Shown: positions 34,651 to 43,190 of the stretch, piece by piece
Layout of the letters: the number at the start of each line of letters is the position of its first letter
How positions within the stretch are numbered: position 1 is the stretch's first letter
Source: Streptomyces canus
Lineage (GTDB): Bacteria > Actinomycetota > Actinomycetes > Streptomycetales > Streptomycetaceae
NCBI RefSeq assembly: GCF_001514145.1
Contig: NZ_KQ948660.1
Coordinates: 413,658-477,657, forward strand
DNA: 64,000 nucleotides
Direction of reading: 5' to 3'
The notes under the pieces: generated by a model
Database searches by the model: none
What the model was told of the DNA's origin: nothing
What the model saw: the letters and a program-made list of their open reading frames with translations, nothing else
Position numbers and translations under genes: made by a program

Positions 34651-34777
34651 CGGCTACCATGCCGTGGTTGTCCTCAATGGCCGGGTTTATGACGCGTTCA
34701 CTCCGAAGGGCGGCGAGTTGATCGCGGACTACAAAGCGCACTGGGAATACGGCGACGTTATCGATTTCGGGTTCTGA
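34643..34777 (+). pseudogene. C-terminal stub of a polymorphic toxin (papain-like fold suspected)
   Basis: About 44 codons, SDNGYHAVVVLNGRVYDAFT followed by PKGGELIADYKAHWEYGDVI and DFGF, then a stop. This looks like the very end of a papain-fold toxin domain of polymorphic toxins, with the catalytic His in GYHAVVV and a following Asp in VYDAFT. Upstream, the frame continues into antisense FG-GAP sequence, so most of the toxin gene is missing. An intact gene starts nine bases after the stop, the normal position of an immunity gene. The family assignment is from memory of motif layout. Confidence 0.6.
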
Positions 34778-34785
34778 GGGCATCT

Positions 34786-35187
34786 GTGAACGACAGGAAG
34801 TTCTTCGAAGGGGTCAGATCAAGGCCCGGGCTCTACGGTCTCAACGGCTCGTACGAAGCCACGGTCATGTTCCTCAGCGGATTCGACGAGGCCCGATCGG
34901 GCGGGCTCCTGCGCGGATTTACCGAGTGGCTGGTCGTACGCAAGGGCGAATGCTCCAGCTTCGGTTGGCAGGCTCTCGTCCTCGACGAGGCGTTGCCCGA
35001 CGTCGAGTCGTGGGGCTGGAACAAACTGGGCAAATTGAGTCCGGAGCAAGAGCAGGAAGCCGTAGACCTGCTCCTGTCCCTCCTGGTCGAGTTCCTGGCA
35101 GTGCGGGATGACGTGATGGCTCTGGCTCGCACGTATGCGGAATATCATTCCCTCCATACCGGGGCCGGTACATCTGGAGAAGACTGA
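34786..35187 (+). CDS. Probable orphan immunity protein of a polymorphic toxin
   Basis: 133 residues from GTG 34786. No firm family assignment. MNDRKFFEGVRSRPGLYGLNGSYEATVMFLSGFDEARSGGLL, then LDEALPDVESWGWNKLGK and EQEAVDLLLSLLVEFLAVRDDV, suggest an all-alpha cytoplasmic protein, mildly acidic. Base composition is lower in GC than surrounding genes, a sign of horizontal origin. It directly follows the toxin stub and precedes a strong terminator, so the toxin/immunity transcript unit keeps its end. Retention of immunity after loss of toxin is common. Confidence 0.68.
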   Translation: MNDRKFFEGVRSRPGLYGLNGSYEATVMFLSGFDEARSGGLLRGFTEWLVVRKGECSSFGWQALVLDEALPDVESWGWNKLGKLSPEQEQEAVDLLLSLLVEFLAVRDDVMALARTYAEYHSLHTGAGTSGED

Positions 35188-35214
35188 CACCTTCGGCTCC
35201 GCGCACGCCCGGCG

Positions 35215-35257
35215 AAAAGGCCACCCCACCGGAATCCCACCGGCGGGGTGGCCTTTT
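35215..35257. terminator. Hairpin terminator with U tract
   Basis: aaaaggccacccc (35215-35227) is inverted as ggggtggcctttt (35245-35257), with further pairing inside (ccg/cgg) and five T residues. It follows the immunity-like gene and precedes the convergent DUF3027 gene end; the A/T-flanked arms make it work in both directions. Confidence 0.88.
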
Positions 35258-35331
35258 TGGCTGCTCTCGACGCGCGGGTCACCAGTGGGGCAGCACGTGA
35301 TCGCCCACGGCGTGGTGGACGGGCGCCCGTC

Positions 35332-36258
35332 CTACGAGTGCCCCAACTCCGCCGCGTCCTCGTCCGCCAGCACCGGCACCGAGCCCGAGTCCGGTGCCGG
35401 GCGCAGCGGGAACGGGTCCACTCGGGTCTCGTCGATCACCGGCGGGGCCGGCTGCGGGGGCTTCGGCATGACCGCCGCCTCCGAGTGGCCTCCGCAGCCG
35501 TAGGACAGGGAGACCACTCGGCCGTCCGCCGGGGCGAACTCGTTGGCGCACAGTCCGAAGGCCTGGCCCAGCGACCCCCCCAGCGGGACCAGGAAGCCGC
35601 AGCTGACGCAGGGCGCCGGGGCCGCCTGGGCCATCGGCGTCTGTGCGCCGAAGGACTCCTCCCAGCGGTCGGCGGCGACATGGAGGCCGTAGCGGGACAG
35701 TACCCGGGCGCGGCGCATGCCCAGTTCCTCGGCGACCGCGGCGATCGAGCCGCGGGTCGGGGCCACCGGGAGGTTGGAGGGGGTGCCCGCCGTGAGCTCC
35801 GCGTCCTCCGCCTCGACCAGCTCGGCCATCTCCTCGGAGACGGGCGCGCTCGGCAGCGGCTCGTCCTCGCCGGTGTAGCCGGGCTCCAGGCGGAGGTCCT
35901 CGGCGTCGGTGGGGAGCAGATCGCCGGGGCCCATGTCGCCGGGCCGCAGGCGTTCGCTCCACGGCACCCACTCCGGCGCGAGCAGCGCGTCGGGGCCGGG
36001 GAGCAGCACGACCTCGTCGAGCGTCACCAGCTTGGCGCGGGAGGCGCGCGCCACCGTGACGGCCCAGCGCCAGCCCCGGTATCCGAGCTCCTTGCACTCG
36101 AAGAAGTGCGTGACGACACGATCGCCCTCGGAGACCAGACCCGAGTGCTCGCCCACCACACCGGGCGCGGCAGCCTCCTCGGCGGCGGCGCGGGCGAGGT
36201 CGACGGCCTCGGCGCACAGGCGGTCGGGGGTGCGGCTTCGCGTTGTCGCTGCGCTCAC
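35332..36258 (-). CDS. DUF3027 domain protein
   Basis: 308 residues from GTG 36258 (GGAGAGAAG upstream). Actinobacteria-restricted DUF3027: FFECKELGYRGWRWAVTVARASRAKLVTLDEVVLLPGPDALLAPEWVPW is its core, around residues 50-100; a C-terminal part has a CVSCGF...CANEF zinc-type pair and a Pro-rich tail. No enzymatic role is known. Divergent from an MFS gene across 314 bp. Confidence 0.88.
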   Translation of the reverse strand: MSAATTRSRTPDRLCAEAVDLARAAAEEAAAPGVVGEHSGLVSEGDRVVTHFFECKELGYRGWRWAVTVARASRAKLVTLDEVVLLPGPDALLAPEWVPWSERLRPGDMGPGDLLPTDAEDLRLEPGYTGEDEPLPSAPVSEEMAELVEAEDAELTAGTPSNLPVAPTRGSIAAVAEELGMRRARVLSRYGLHVAADRWEESFGAQTPMAQAAPAPCVSCGFLVPLGGSLGQAFGLCANEFAPADGRVVSLSYGCGGHSEAAVMPKPPQPAPPVIDETRVDPFPLRPAPDSGSVPVLADEDAAELGHS

Positions 36259-36572
36259 AGGTATCGCTTCTCTCCTACGCCGTCACTCGGGTGCGCCGGC
36301 CTGAAGGCGGCGGATGCGGACGGAGCGGACCGGAGGACCGCGTCGACGTCCGCGCCCGATCGCGCTCGGGCGCACCTGCTCCTATCCATTCTGCGGGATG
36401 TCAGAGAGACGCGCGGCCGAGAACGTTCGCCACGGCGCGCTACGCACGCTACCTGTTCGCCGCCGCTCGGCCTACACCGACGTGGTGATCCGTTGCCTCG
36501 GGTGGCGCTTCATATGCGTTCATACGCGCGGTAACCGCACTACTCACAGCTTTCTCGGGGCACTATGACGGG
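36259..36572. other. 314-bp intergenic region between divergent DUF3027 and MFS genes
   Basis: I see no gene here. An 84-codon frame on the plus strand (36314-36568) is arginine-rich, lacks a ribosome site and looks like GC-rich noise. The last 100 bases are more AT-rich (cttcatatgcgttcatacgcgcggtaaccgcactactcac), as expected for the MFS promoter region. No clear operator. Confidence 0.5.
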
Positions 36573-37982
36573 GTGGCAGCGGCGAGGACATCCCAGGGAG
36601 CCACCGGAGTCGGTGGCGGTGCGGGCCGGATTACCCAGATGACGGGGCCCGTCCGTGCCGTCGGGCGTGCCCTGCACCTCCCGTTCACCGGTACGGCCCG
36701 GGGCATCCGCAAGGCGACCCACGCGCACGGGGCGGGCGAGTCCGGCCTCGGCAAGCTGATCGAACTGCACGCCGTCAACGGCGCGGGTGACGTGATGATC
36801 ACCGTCGCGCTCGCCTCGACCGTGTTCTTCTCCGTGCCGACCGACGAGGCCCGTGGGCGCGTCGCGCTCTATCTCGCCATCACCATGGCGCCCTTCACGG
36901 TCCTCGCGCCCGTGATCGGCCCGCTCCTGGACCGCCTCCCGCACGGCCGCCGCGCCGCCATGGCGGGCGCGATGCTCGCCCGGGCGATGCTCGCGCTCAT
37001 CATCGCCGGGGCGGTCGCCACGGGCAGTCTGGAACTGTATCCGGCGGCTCTGGGCGTACTGGTGGCCTCCAAGGGGTACGGCGTCGTCAGAAGCGCGGTC
37101 GTGCCCCGGCTGCTCCCGCCCCGCTTCTCCCTGGTCAAGGCCAACTCCCGCGTCACCCTCGGCGGCCTCCTAGCCACCGGCATCGCGGCCCCGATCGGCG
37201 CGGGGCTCCAGGCCGTCGGACCGCGATGGCCGCTCTACGGCGCCTTCGTGATCTTCATCGCCGGCACGTTCCTGTCCTTCTCCCTGCCGCCGAAGGTCGA
37301 CTCGGCCAAGGGCGAGGACGTGGCGCTGCTCGCCGCCGACGAGGAACATCTGCACGGACCGCACGTCAAGCCCGTCAAGCGGCCGGGGCTGCGCACGGTC
37401 GGCACCGCCGTCACCCACGCCCTCGGCGCGAACGCCGCCCTGCGCTGGCTCTCCGGCTTCCTCACCTTCTTCCTCGCCTTCCTGCTGCGGGAGCATCCGC
37501 TGACCGGCGAGAGCGCGGCGGTCTCCCTGGGCCTGGTGGCCGTGTCGGCGGGCGCGGGCAACGCGCTCGGTACGGCGGTGGGTGCCTGGCTGCGTTCGAG
37601 AGCGCCGGAGATCATCATCGTGACGGTGGTGGCGTTCGTGCTGGGCGCGGCGATCACGGCGGCGATCTTCTTCGGGGCGTTCCTGGTGGCGTGTCTGACG
37701 GCGGTCGCCGGATTCTCACAGGCCCTGTCCAAGCTGTCCCTGGACGCGCTGATCCAACGGGACGTGCCGGAACTCGTCCGCACCTCGGCGTTCGCCCGCT
37801 CCGAGACGCTGCTCCAGGTGTCCTGGGTGTTCGGCGGCGCGGTCGGCATCGTGATGCCGCTCAACGGCTACCTGGGCCTGTCCGTGGCCGCCGCGGTCGT
37901 CGCCGCGGGCTGGCTGGCGACCGCGAAGGGGCTGCTCAGCTCGGCACGGCACGGCACCGCGCCCAAGGCGCGAGTGGCCTAA
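36573..37982 (+). CDS. MFS transporter
   Basis: 469 residues from GTG 36573. After a ~60-residue cytoplasmic N-terminus there are about eleven to twelve membrane segments. GPLLDRLPHGRRAAMAGAM is the loop 2-3 motif; a charged central loop (DSAKGEDVALLAADEEHLHGPHVKPVKRP, about 240-270) separates the two halves. SKLSLDALIQRDVPELVRTSAFARSETLLQVSWVFGG near 385-425 is characteristic of a conserved actinobacterial group. Cargo unknown. It precedes the DUF2771-mqnB-mqnD block on the same strand. Confidence 0.88.
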   Translation: MAAARTSQGATGVGGGAGRITQMTGPVRAVGRALHLPFTGTARGIRKATHAHGAGESGLGKLIELHAVNGAGDVMITVALASTVFFSVPTDEARGRVALYLAITMAPFTVLAPVIGPLLDRLPHGRRAAMAGAMLARAMLALIIAGAVATGSLELYPAALGVLVASKGYGVVRSAVVPRLLPPRFSLVKANSRVTLGGLLATGIAAPIGAGLQAVGPRWPLYGAFVIFIAGTFLSFSLPPKVDSAKGEDVALLAADEEHLHGPHVKPVKRPGLRTVGTAVTHALGANAALRWLSGFLTFFLAFLLREHPLTGESAAVSLGLVAVSAGAGNALGTAVGAWLRSRAPEIIIVTVVAFVLGAAITAAIFFGAFLVACLTAVAGFSQALSKLSLDALIQRDVPELVRTSAFARSETLLQVSWVFGGAVGIVMPLNGYLGLSVAAAVVAAGWLATAKGLLSSARHGTAPKARVA

Positions 37983-38053
37983 CCCGCCCCCTACGCACGG
38001 CACGCCGTACCCCGCATAAGGGGACCGTAGGACGTGCCAGATAGCCTTCCGCC

Positions 38054-38557
38054 ATGACCACGCTGCAATCCGATGTGCGACGCCGCCGTGCAGTCGCCGC
38101 CGCCGGCCTCGTTTCCGCCGGACTGCTCGTCCTGTCGGCCTGCGACAAGCCGACGCCGCGCGTCACCGTCACGGTCGGTTCGACCTCGGTGAGCTCCGAG
38201 GCCGCCTGCTACGACGACGGCAACGACCTCGGCCAGGCCAAGGTCGCCAAGTGCGCCCTGGAGAAGGACGACGTCAAGACGATCAAGGTCAAGCAGAGCG
38301 AGACCCTGCGCGTCGGCGTCGACCAGAAGATCGCCGACACCGGCTGGGCCCTGTGGATCAACGGCCAGCAGATGACCTACGTGTACAAGAAGTCGTACTA
38401 CGCCTTCGACGGCGTCGACCTCTTCGCCCAGCAGCAGGGCCAGGCCCCGCAGAAGACGCTCTACATCAGCATCGTCGAGCAGGACAAGACGACCTCGGGC
38501 CAGAGCAAGGAATACAAGGGCGTGTGGAACTTCAAGCTGGAGAACTCCGACTACTGA
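38054..38557 (+). CDS. DUF2771 lipoprotein
   Basis: 167 residues. A basic N-terminus, hydrophobic helix and lipobox LSAC (Cys near residue 30) mark a lipoprotein of the outer face of the membrane. The rest matches DUF2771 of actinobacteria: RVTVTVGSTSVSSEAACYDDG, DTGWALWINGQQM, WNFKLENSDY. Function unknown. It is 19 bp upstream of mqnB. Confidence 0.85.
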   Translation: MTTLQSDVRRRRAVAAAGLVSAGLLVLSACDKPTPRVTVTVGSTSVSSEAACYDDGNDLGQAKVAKCALEKDDVKTIKVKQSETLRVGVDQKIADTGWALWINGQQMTYVYKKSYYAFDGVDLFAQQQGQAPQKTLYISIVEQDKTTSGQSKEYKGVWNFKLENSDY

Positions 38558-38576
38558 TCCGTCGGAGCCGTAGCTG

Positions 38577-39242
38577 ATGCGCATCCTCGTGGCCACCGCC
38601 GTCCCGGTCGAACGGGACGCGGTGGCCCGCGCGTTCGAGGGCACGGCGGCGGCCGTCGACGTCGTCGCCGTGGGGGTCGGGCCCGCTCTCGCCGCCGCCT
38701 GCACCGCCACCGCGCTCACCAAGGCCGCCGTGGAGGGTGCTCCCTACGGCCTCGTCGTCTCCGCCGGGATCGCCGGCGGGTTCCTGCCGCACGCGCCGCT
38801 CGGGTCGCTCGTCGTCGCCGACGAGATCACCGCGGCCGACCTCGGCGCCGAGACCGCCGAGGGGTTCGTGCCGGTGACCGACCTGGGGTTCGGGGTCGTC
38901 ACCCACCGTCCGCCGGAAACACTCGTACGGGCCGCCGTGGCCGCGACCGGCGGCCGGGCCGGAGCCGTGCTCACCGTCTCCACGGTGACCGGTACGGCCG
39001 CCCGCGCGACCGCCTTGAGGGAACGCCATCCCACCGCCCTCGCCGAGGCCATGGAGGGCTTCGGGGTCGCCGAGGCGGCCGGGGCGCACGGGGTGCCCGT
39101 GCTGGAGATCCGGGCCGTCTCCAACCCGGTCGGTCCGCGCGACCGGGCCGCCTGGCGGATCGGCGACGCGCTCACGGCCCTGACGGAGGGGTTCGGGAAG
39201 CTGACGCCCGTACTGGAGGGTTGGACACACCATGACGACTGA
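38577..39242 (+). CDS. mqnB: Futalosine hydrolase
   Basis: 221 residues. Purine-nucleoside-phosphorylase-like fold of MTA/SAH nucleosidase type; removes hypoxanthine from futalosine to give dehypoxanthine futalosine in the futalosine route to menaquinone. MRILVATAVPVERDAVARAF is the usual start; LVVSAGIAGGFLPHAPLGSLVVADEI binds the base; EAMEGFGVAEAAGAHGVPVLEIRAVSN holds the catalytic Glu/Met-Glu motif and SNPVGPRD the Asp. It overlaps mqnD by 11 bp, ensuring coupled translation. Confidence 0.94.
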   Translation: MRILVATAVPVERDAVARAFEGTAAAVDVVAVGVGPALAAACTATALTKAAVEGAPYGLVVSAGIAGGFLPHAPLGSLVVADEITAADLGAETAEGFVPVTDLGFGVVTHRPPETLVRAAVAATGGRAGAVLTVSTVTGTAARATALRERHPTALAEAMEGFGVAEAAGAHGVPVLEIRAVSNPVGPRDRAAWRIGDALTALTEGFGKLTPVLEGWTHHDD

Positions 39243-40080
39243 GCCACTGCAGATCGCGTACTCCCCCTGCCCGAACGACACGTTCGTCTTCGACGCGCTG
39301 GCCCATGGCCGGGTGCCGGGGGCGCCTTCGCTGGACGTGACCTTCGCCGACATCGACATCACCAACGGGATGGCGGAGCGCGGTGAGTTCGATGTGCTGA
39401 AGGTGTCGTACGCCGTGCTGCCGTACGTCCTCGACGAGTACGCGCTGCTGCCCTGCGGGGGTGCGCTGGGGCGCGGGTGCGGGCCGCTGGTGCTGACGCG
39501 TGAGGCCGGCGTGGATCTGGCCGGTCGTACCGTCGCCGTGCCGTCCGAGCGGTCGACGGCGTATCTGCTGTTCCGGCTGTGGGCGGCCGACGTCGTCAAG
39601 GGCGGAGTCGGGGAGATCGTCGTGCTGCCGTTCCACGAGATCATGCCGGCCGTGCGGGACGGTCGCGTGGACGCGGGGCTCGTCATTCACGAGGCGCGCT
39701 TCACGTACCAGAACTACGGGCTGCACAAGCTCGCGGACATGGGCGAGCACTGGGAGTCGACGACGGGGTTGCCGATTCCGTTGGGGGCGATCATCGCCAA
39801 GCGCGCTCTCGGTGCCGAGCGGCTGATGTCGCTCGCCGAGTCCATCCGTGCGTCCGTGCGGGCCGCTTGGGACGAGCCCGAGATTTCCCGGCCCTATGTC
39901 ATGGAACATGCGCAGGAGATGGATCCCGCTGTCGCCGATCAGCACATTGGTTTGTACGTCAACGAGTTCACCGCGGACCTCGGGGAAGACGGATATGCGG
40001 CGATTCGGGGACTGCTGACCCGGGCGGCCGCGGAAGGGCTTGTGCCCGCTTTGGGGCCGGACGCGTTGTCGTTCACCTGA
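39232..40080 (+). CDS. mqnD: 1,4-dihydroxy-6-naphthoate synthase
   Basis: 282 residues, periplasmic-binding-protein-like fold acting in the cytoplasm. Converts cyclic dehypoxanthine futalosine to 1,4-dihydroxy-6-naphthoate, the fourth step of the futalosine pathway. IAYSPCPNDTFVFDALAHG is the MqnD signature, SYAVLPYVLDEYALLPCGGALGRGCGPLVL follows, and GLVIHEARFTYQNYGLHKLADMGEHWE contains conserved substrate-binding residues. mqnA and mqnC are not in the window; in Streptomyces they lie elsewhere. Confidence 0.95.
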   Translation: MTTEPLQIAYSPCPNDTFVFDALAHGRVPGAPSLDVTFADIDITNGMAERGEFDVLKVSYAVLPYVLDEYALLPCGGALGRGCGPLVLTREAGVDLAGRTVAVPSERSTAYLLFRLWAADVVKGGVGEIVVLPFHEIMPAVRDGRVDAGLVIHEARFTYQNYGLHKLADMGEHWESTTGLPIPLGAIIAKRALGAERLMSLAESIRASVRAAWDEPEISRPYVMEHAQEMDPAVADQHIGLYVNEFTADLGEDGYAAIRGLLTRAAAEGLVPALGPDALSFT

Positions 40081-40531
40081 CGCGTTCCTGCGGGGCGCTC
40101 GGCCATTGGGCCAGTTTCAGCATTCCCAGGACGCGGTGGATCAGGAAGCAGGCGAGCGGCAGTTCCACGCACACCGCCAATGCCGCCGACCACCAGACGT
40201 CCGGGGTGCCCAGGGCCAGCGACACGTCGAACCACGCGTCGCAGACCAGCAGGGCACCCGTCGACACGGCCGCCACCACGACCCCCCGGTGGCGGCGCCA
40301 GCCGAGCAGGGCCGTGGCGGCCATCGCCAGCAGGAGCAGGACGTCGAAGCCGACCCAGGTGGTGCGCCACTGGCGGACCGTGTAGCCGCTGGGCAGCGTG
40401 AACGCCAGCAGGATCGTCCACGGGACCAGGCCCACGGCGCACACCGTGAGCAGTTCCAGGGTGTGCCGCCGCTGCCGCCGGATGTGCTCCAGCAGCTGCG
40501 GGGACGGCGCCTCGGCCTCTGTCTCGCTCAC
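40073..40531 (-). CDS. Four-helix membrane protein, unknown
   Basis: 152 residues from GTG 40531, with four membrane segments: LLTVCAVGLVPWTILLAF, WVGFDVLLLLAMAATALLGW, VVVAAVSTGALLVCDAWFDV and LAVCVELPLACFLIHRV. The start overlaps the stop of the cold-shock gene (TAGTG), so the two are coupled. C-terminal end overlaps mqnD by eight bases, convergent. No family function is known to me. Confidence 0.78.
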   Translation of the reverse strand: MSETEAEAPSPQLLEHIRRQRRHTLELLTVCAVGLVPWTILLAFTLPSGYTVRQWRTTWVGFDVLLLLAMAATALLGWRRHRGVVVAAVSTGALLVCDAWFDVSLALGTPDVWWSAALAVCVELPLACFLIHRVLGMLKLAQWPSAPQERVR

Positions 40532-40914
40532 TACACGTCGAGTTGGTCGGCGACCGCTCGCAGGAGACCGGCGATCTTCGCGCCCGCCGCCTTGTCGGGG
40601 TAGCGGCCGCGCTCCAGCATGGGCGTGATGTTCTCCAGAAGGGTCGTCAGATCCTGGACGATGGAGGCCAGTTCGTCCGGCTTCTTGCGGGTCGCCGCCG
40701 CGACCGAGGGGGTCGGGTCGAGGATGGCCACCGAAAGGGCCTGGTCACCGCGCTGCCCGGCGACCACTCCGAACTCCACCCGCTGTCCGGGCTTCAGTGT
40801 CTCGACTCCGGCAGGGAGGACGGAGGAATGGACGAAGACGTCACCGCCGTCGTCGCGGGAGAGAAAGCCGAAGCCCTTCTCACTGTTGAACCACTTGACC
40901 TTGCCGGTAGGCAC
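40531..40914 (-). CDS. Cold-shock domain protein with C-terminal helical extension
   Basis: 127 residues from GTG 40914. Residues 1-66 are a canonical CSD: GKVKWFNSEKGFGFLS (RNP1) and DVFVHSSVL (RNP2), binding single-stranded RNA/DNA. The unusual part is the 60-residue tail (DELASIVQDLTTLLENITPMLERGRYPDKAAGAKIAGLLRAVADQL), an amphipathic helical pair not found in ~67-residue CspA-type proteins. Extended forms are common in streptomycetes. The 163-bp upstream region is a long leader, in line with cold-shock mRNA regulation. Confidence 0.9.
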   Translation of the reverse strand: MPTGKVKWFNSEKGFGFLSRDDGGDVFVHSSVLPAGVETLKPGQRVEFGVVAGQRGDQALSVAILDPTPSVAAATRKKPDELASIVQDLTTLLENITPMLERGRYPDKAAGAKIAGLLRAVADQLDV

Positions 40915-41077
40915 GTCTGTCCTCGTCCTCGTACTCGTCGGAAAACTGCTTCTGAAACGGCTCTTGATAGCACTGGGGCGGGTCGTCGGGACCCGCCGGT
41001 TCCCAGGCTAATGGTCTTCAGGCCGGTGACAAGACGTCGCCCGGTTGTTCCTTCGCGCAGGGAACTACCCTGGTCCG

Positions 41078-41338
41078 GTGCGTGACAAAACCCAACCGAA
41101 TTCCGCCGCTCCCGGTGACCGACTGATCCGTGCCGGAGCCATCGTCTTCTTCATCGGCGCGGTGGCCACTCTGGTCACCGTGGCCCCGTTCCTGCTCGGA
41201 ACGACGCCTTTTCCGACGTACATGTTCGGATTGAGCATGCTCATGGCCGTCGGGTTCGTGGTGGCCGGTGCGGGCGTGCTGCAATCGGTCGCGGCGGGAA
41301 GGCGTCAGGCGCGGGCCGGCAGACAGCCCGCACGGTAG
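41078..41338 (+). CDS. Small two-helix membrane protein
   Basis: 86 residues from GTG 41078 (VRDKTQPNSAAPGDRL); the frame upstream to 41045 adds a stretch without a ribosome site. Membrane segments: AGAIVFFIGAVATLVTVAPFLL and YMFGLSMLMAVGFVVAGAGVL. Basic tail. Conserved small protein type of unknown function. The 3' end overlaps the convergent HAD gene by 34 bp. Confidence 0.72.
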   Translation: MRDKTQPNSAAPGDRLIRAGAIVFFIGAVATLVTVAPFLLGTTPFPTYMFGLSMLMAVGFVVAGAGVLQSVAAGRRQARAGRQPAR

Positions 41339-41949
41339 TCCGAAAACCACCCCGGGAACTCGGTGAGATCTCCGAGGACGACATCGGCTCCGGCCTCGCT
41401 CAGTTCCTCGGCGGTGCACGGTCCCGTGGGCACCGCGACCGAGTGCGCCTGGGCGATCCGCGCCCCGCGCACATCGCCGGTGTGGTCGCCGACGTACACG
41501 CTCGCACCGTGCTCGCGCAGCGCCTCGCCCTTCTGCTCGGCCCACAGGTTGCCGATCACCGCGTCCGGCTCCAGGCCCAGGTGCTCCATGTGCAGCTTGG
41601 CGTTGGGCTCCCACTTGGCCGTCACGACGATCGCCCGCCCGCCGGCCGCCTGGACGGCGCCTATGGCCTCGCGGGCGCCGGGCATCGCCAGGGTGCCGGT
41701 GATGGCGTACGACGGATAGAGCTCGCGGTAGAGGCCCGACATGGCCGGGACGCGGTCCGCCGGGAACCAGTACGCCATCTCCTCCTCCAGAGGCGGCCCG
41801 AGCCGCGTGACCACAAGGTCGGCGTCGACGTACGTCCCCGTCCGCTTCGACAGCTCCACCCAGCAGGCGTGGATGCCGGGGCGGGAGTCGATCAGCGTCA
41901 TGTCCAGGTCGAAGCCGACGGTCGGGGCGGTGATGCTCGCAGAGGCCAT
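41305..41949 (-). CDS. HAD superfamily phosphatase
   Basis: 214 residues from ATG 41949. HAD motif I is VGFDLDMTLIDSRPG (DxDxT), motif II IVVTAKWEPN, motif III/IV YVGDHTGDVRGARIA, with a helical cap domain at about 20-85. The overall pattern is of phosphoglycolate-phosphatase-like/Gph subfamily enzymes; the LVVTRLGPPLEEEMAYWFP cap fits. The substrate is not determined. Lone gene. Confidence 0.88.
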   Translation of the reverse strand: MASASITAPTVGFDLDMTLIDSRPGIHACWVELSKRTGTYVDADLVVTRLGPPLEEEMAYWFPADRVPAMSGLYRELYPSYAITGTLAMPGAREAIGAVQAAGGRAIVVTAKWEPNAKLHMEHLGLEPDAVIGNLWAEQKGEALREHGASVYVGDHTGDVRGARIAQAHSVAVPTGPCTAEELSEAGADVVLGDLTEFPGWFSDYRAGCLPARA

Positions 41950-42001
41950 ATGGGCCATTGTGCCCGGGCGGCGGGGCCCGCAGACACCGGATTTCCGCGG
42001 C

Positions 42002-43057
42002 CTACCGCTGCCGCTGCGAGCGCCACACCAGGAACAGCGCCGACGCCACGGCCGCGCCCCGCACCACCCATGGCCACGTCTCGGAGATCGCGTCGTTCAT
42101 GTGGCCCTGGGCGATGGGCTCGCCCCAGCGGCCCTCGTTCCTCCCCCACAGCCAGACGAGCCCCGCGGTGAGCGAGAGGCCGGGCAGGATCACGACGGCC
42201 CATTTGGTCTCGGTGTCGGTCAGCCGGCGCGAGGCCCAGGCGATGAGCCAGCCGACGACCAGGACGAGCAGGTTGCCGAGCACGGCACCGGCGACGAGCA
42301 GCGCGGCGGCGAGCAGGAGGAGGGGGTTGCTCCAGCCTCCGCCTCCGGAGCCCGCGGCCCGGAAGAAGGGGCGCCTGCGGGCCGGGACGGCCTCGACGAC
42401 CGGTTCCGCGGCCTTCGTGACCTTCGGCCTCCACCAGGCCGTACGGGTCCTCACCACCGGCGCCTGCGCCACCTGCTCCACGGCCGGCTGAGGCTCGGGT
42501 TTCTTCTCCTCCTTGGGCGGCGGGGGCTTCAGCAGCTCCGGGATCTCCACTCCGCCCACGAAGCCCGGCACGCTGTCGCCCACGCCGAAGGGACTGCTGT
42601 CCACCCGCCACCAGTCGGGCTGCGCCGCACTGTCGCCGAGCTCGTCCAGGCCGGCCAGATGCGGGCCGTGGGACGTGTCGCGGTCGGCGGCCGGGGCGGG
42701 CTGCGGCGGGGTCCCGGGGCGCGGCCGCGGGACGACTTTGCGCAGCCCCTTGGGCCGCTCGGTGTCCTCCGGCTCCCGGTCCCGCTGTACGGGCATGGAG
42801 ACGACCGGCGACTGCGGGGCACTGCCCGCCGTGCCTCCGGCGGCGGTGACCACCTCGTCGGGGCTGCCCAGCCTGGCGATGATCCGGCGGACGGCGGCGG
42901 GCGAGTCCACGGTGACCTTGGCGCGCCGCCGGTCGATCTCGTTGCGCAACTCCGAGACCAGTCTCATGCGGGTGGACGACGGCAACTGCCGCTGCTGCGC
43001 GACGTCTCCGACGCGGCTCAGATACTCGTAGACGACCTGGTCGCTCTCGATACCCAC
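42002..43057 (-). CDS. Membrane protein with N-terminal SAM-like or HTH-like domain, unknown
   Basis: 351 residues from GTG 43057 (GGAGGGG upstream); the long frame upstream is antisense to the next gene. Residues 1-60 are helical (YEYLSRVGDVAQQRQLPSSTRMRLVSELRNEIDRRRAKV...IIARLGSPDEVV), the permuted-papain-free DUF1700-like pattern of proteins that pair with PadR regulators. A Pro-rich linker (about 75-210) leads to four C-terminal membrane segments. Probably a membrane-stress or signalling protein; no PadR gene lies nearby. Confidence 0.72.
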   Translation of the reverse strand: MGIESDQVVYEYLSRVGDVAQQRQLPSSTRMRLVSELRNEIDRRRAKVTVDSPAAVRRIIARLGSPDEVVTAAGGTAGSAPQSPVVSMPVQRDREPEDTERPKGLRKVVPRPRPGTPPQPAPAADRDTSHGPHLAGLDELGDSAAQPDWWRVDSSPFGVGDSVPGFVGGVEIPELLKPPPPKEEKKPEPQPAVEQVAQAPVVRTRTAWWRPKVTKAAEPVVEAVPARRRPFFRAAGSGGGGWSNPLLLLAAALLVAGAVLGNLLVLVVGWLIAWASRRLTDTETKWAVVILPGLSLTAGLVWLWGRNEGRWGEPIAQGHMNDAISETWPWVVRGAAVASALFLVWRSQRQR

Positions 43058-43190
43058 GAAGTCCCCTCCGGGGTTGGTGCGTTGGCTGCCCCGTGGGACG
43101 AAACTAGCGCACCGCCCCCGGGGACGCGCACCCCCGCCGACCGCGCCTGTCCGGTCCGGCGGCCGGAGGCAACCCGCTACCGTTGGTCGG

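Noticed and set aside
36314..36568. 84-codon plus-strand frame between the DUF3027 and MFS genes
   Set aside because: Arginine-rich composition, no ribosome site, and no domain pattern; typical of open frames in GC-rich intergenic DNA.
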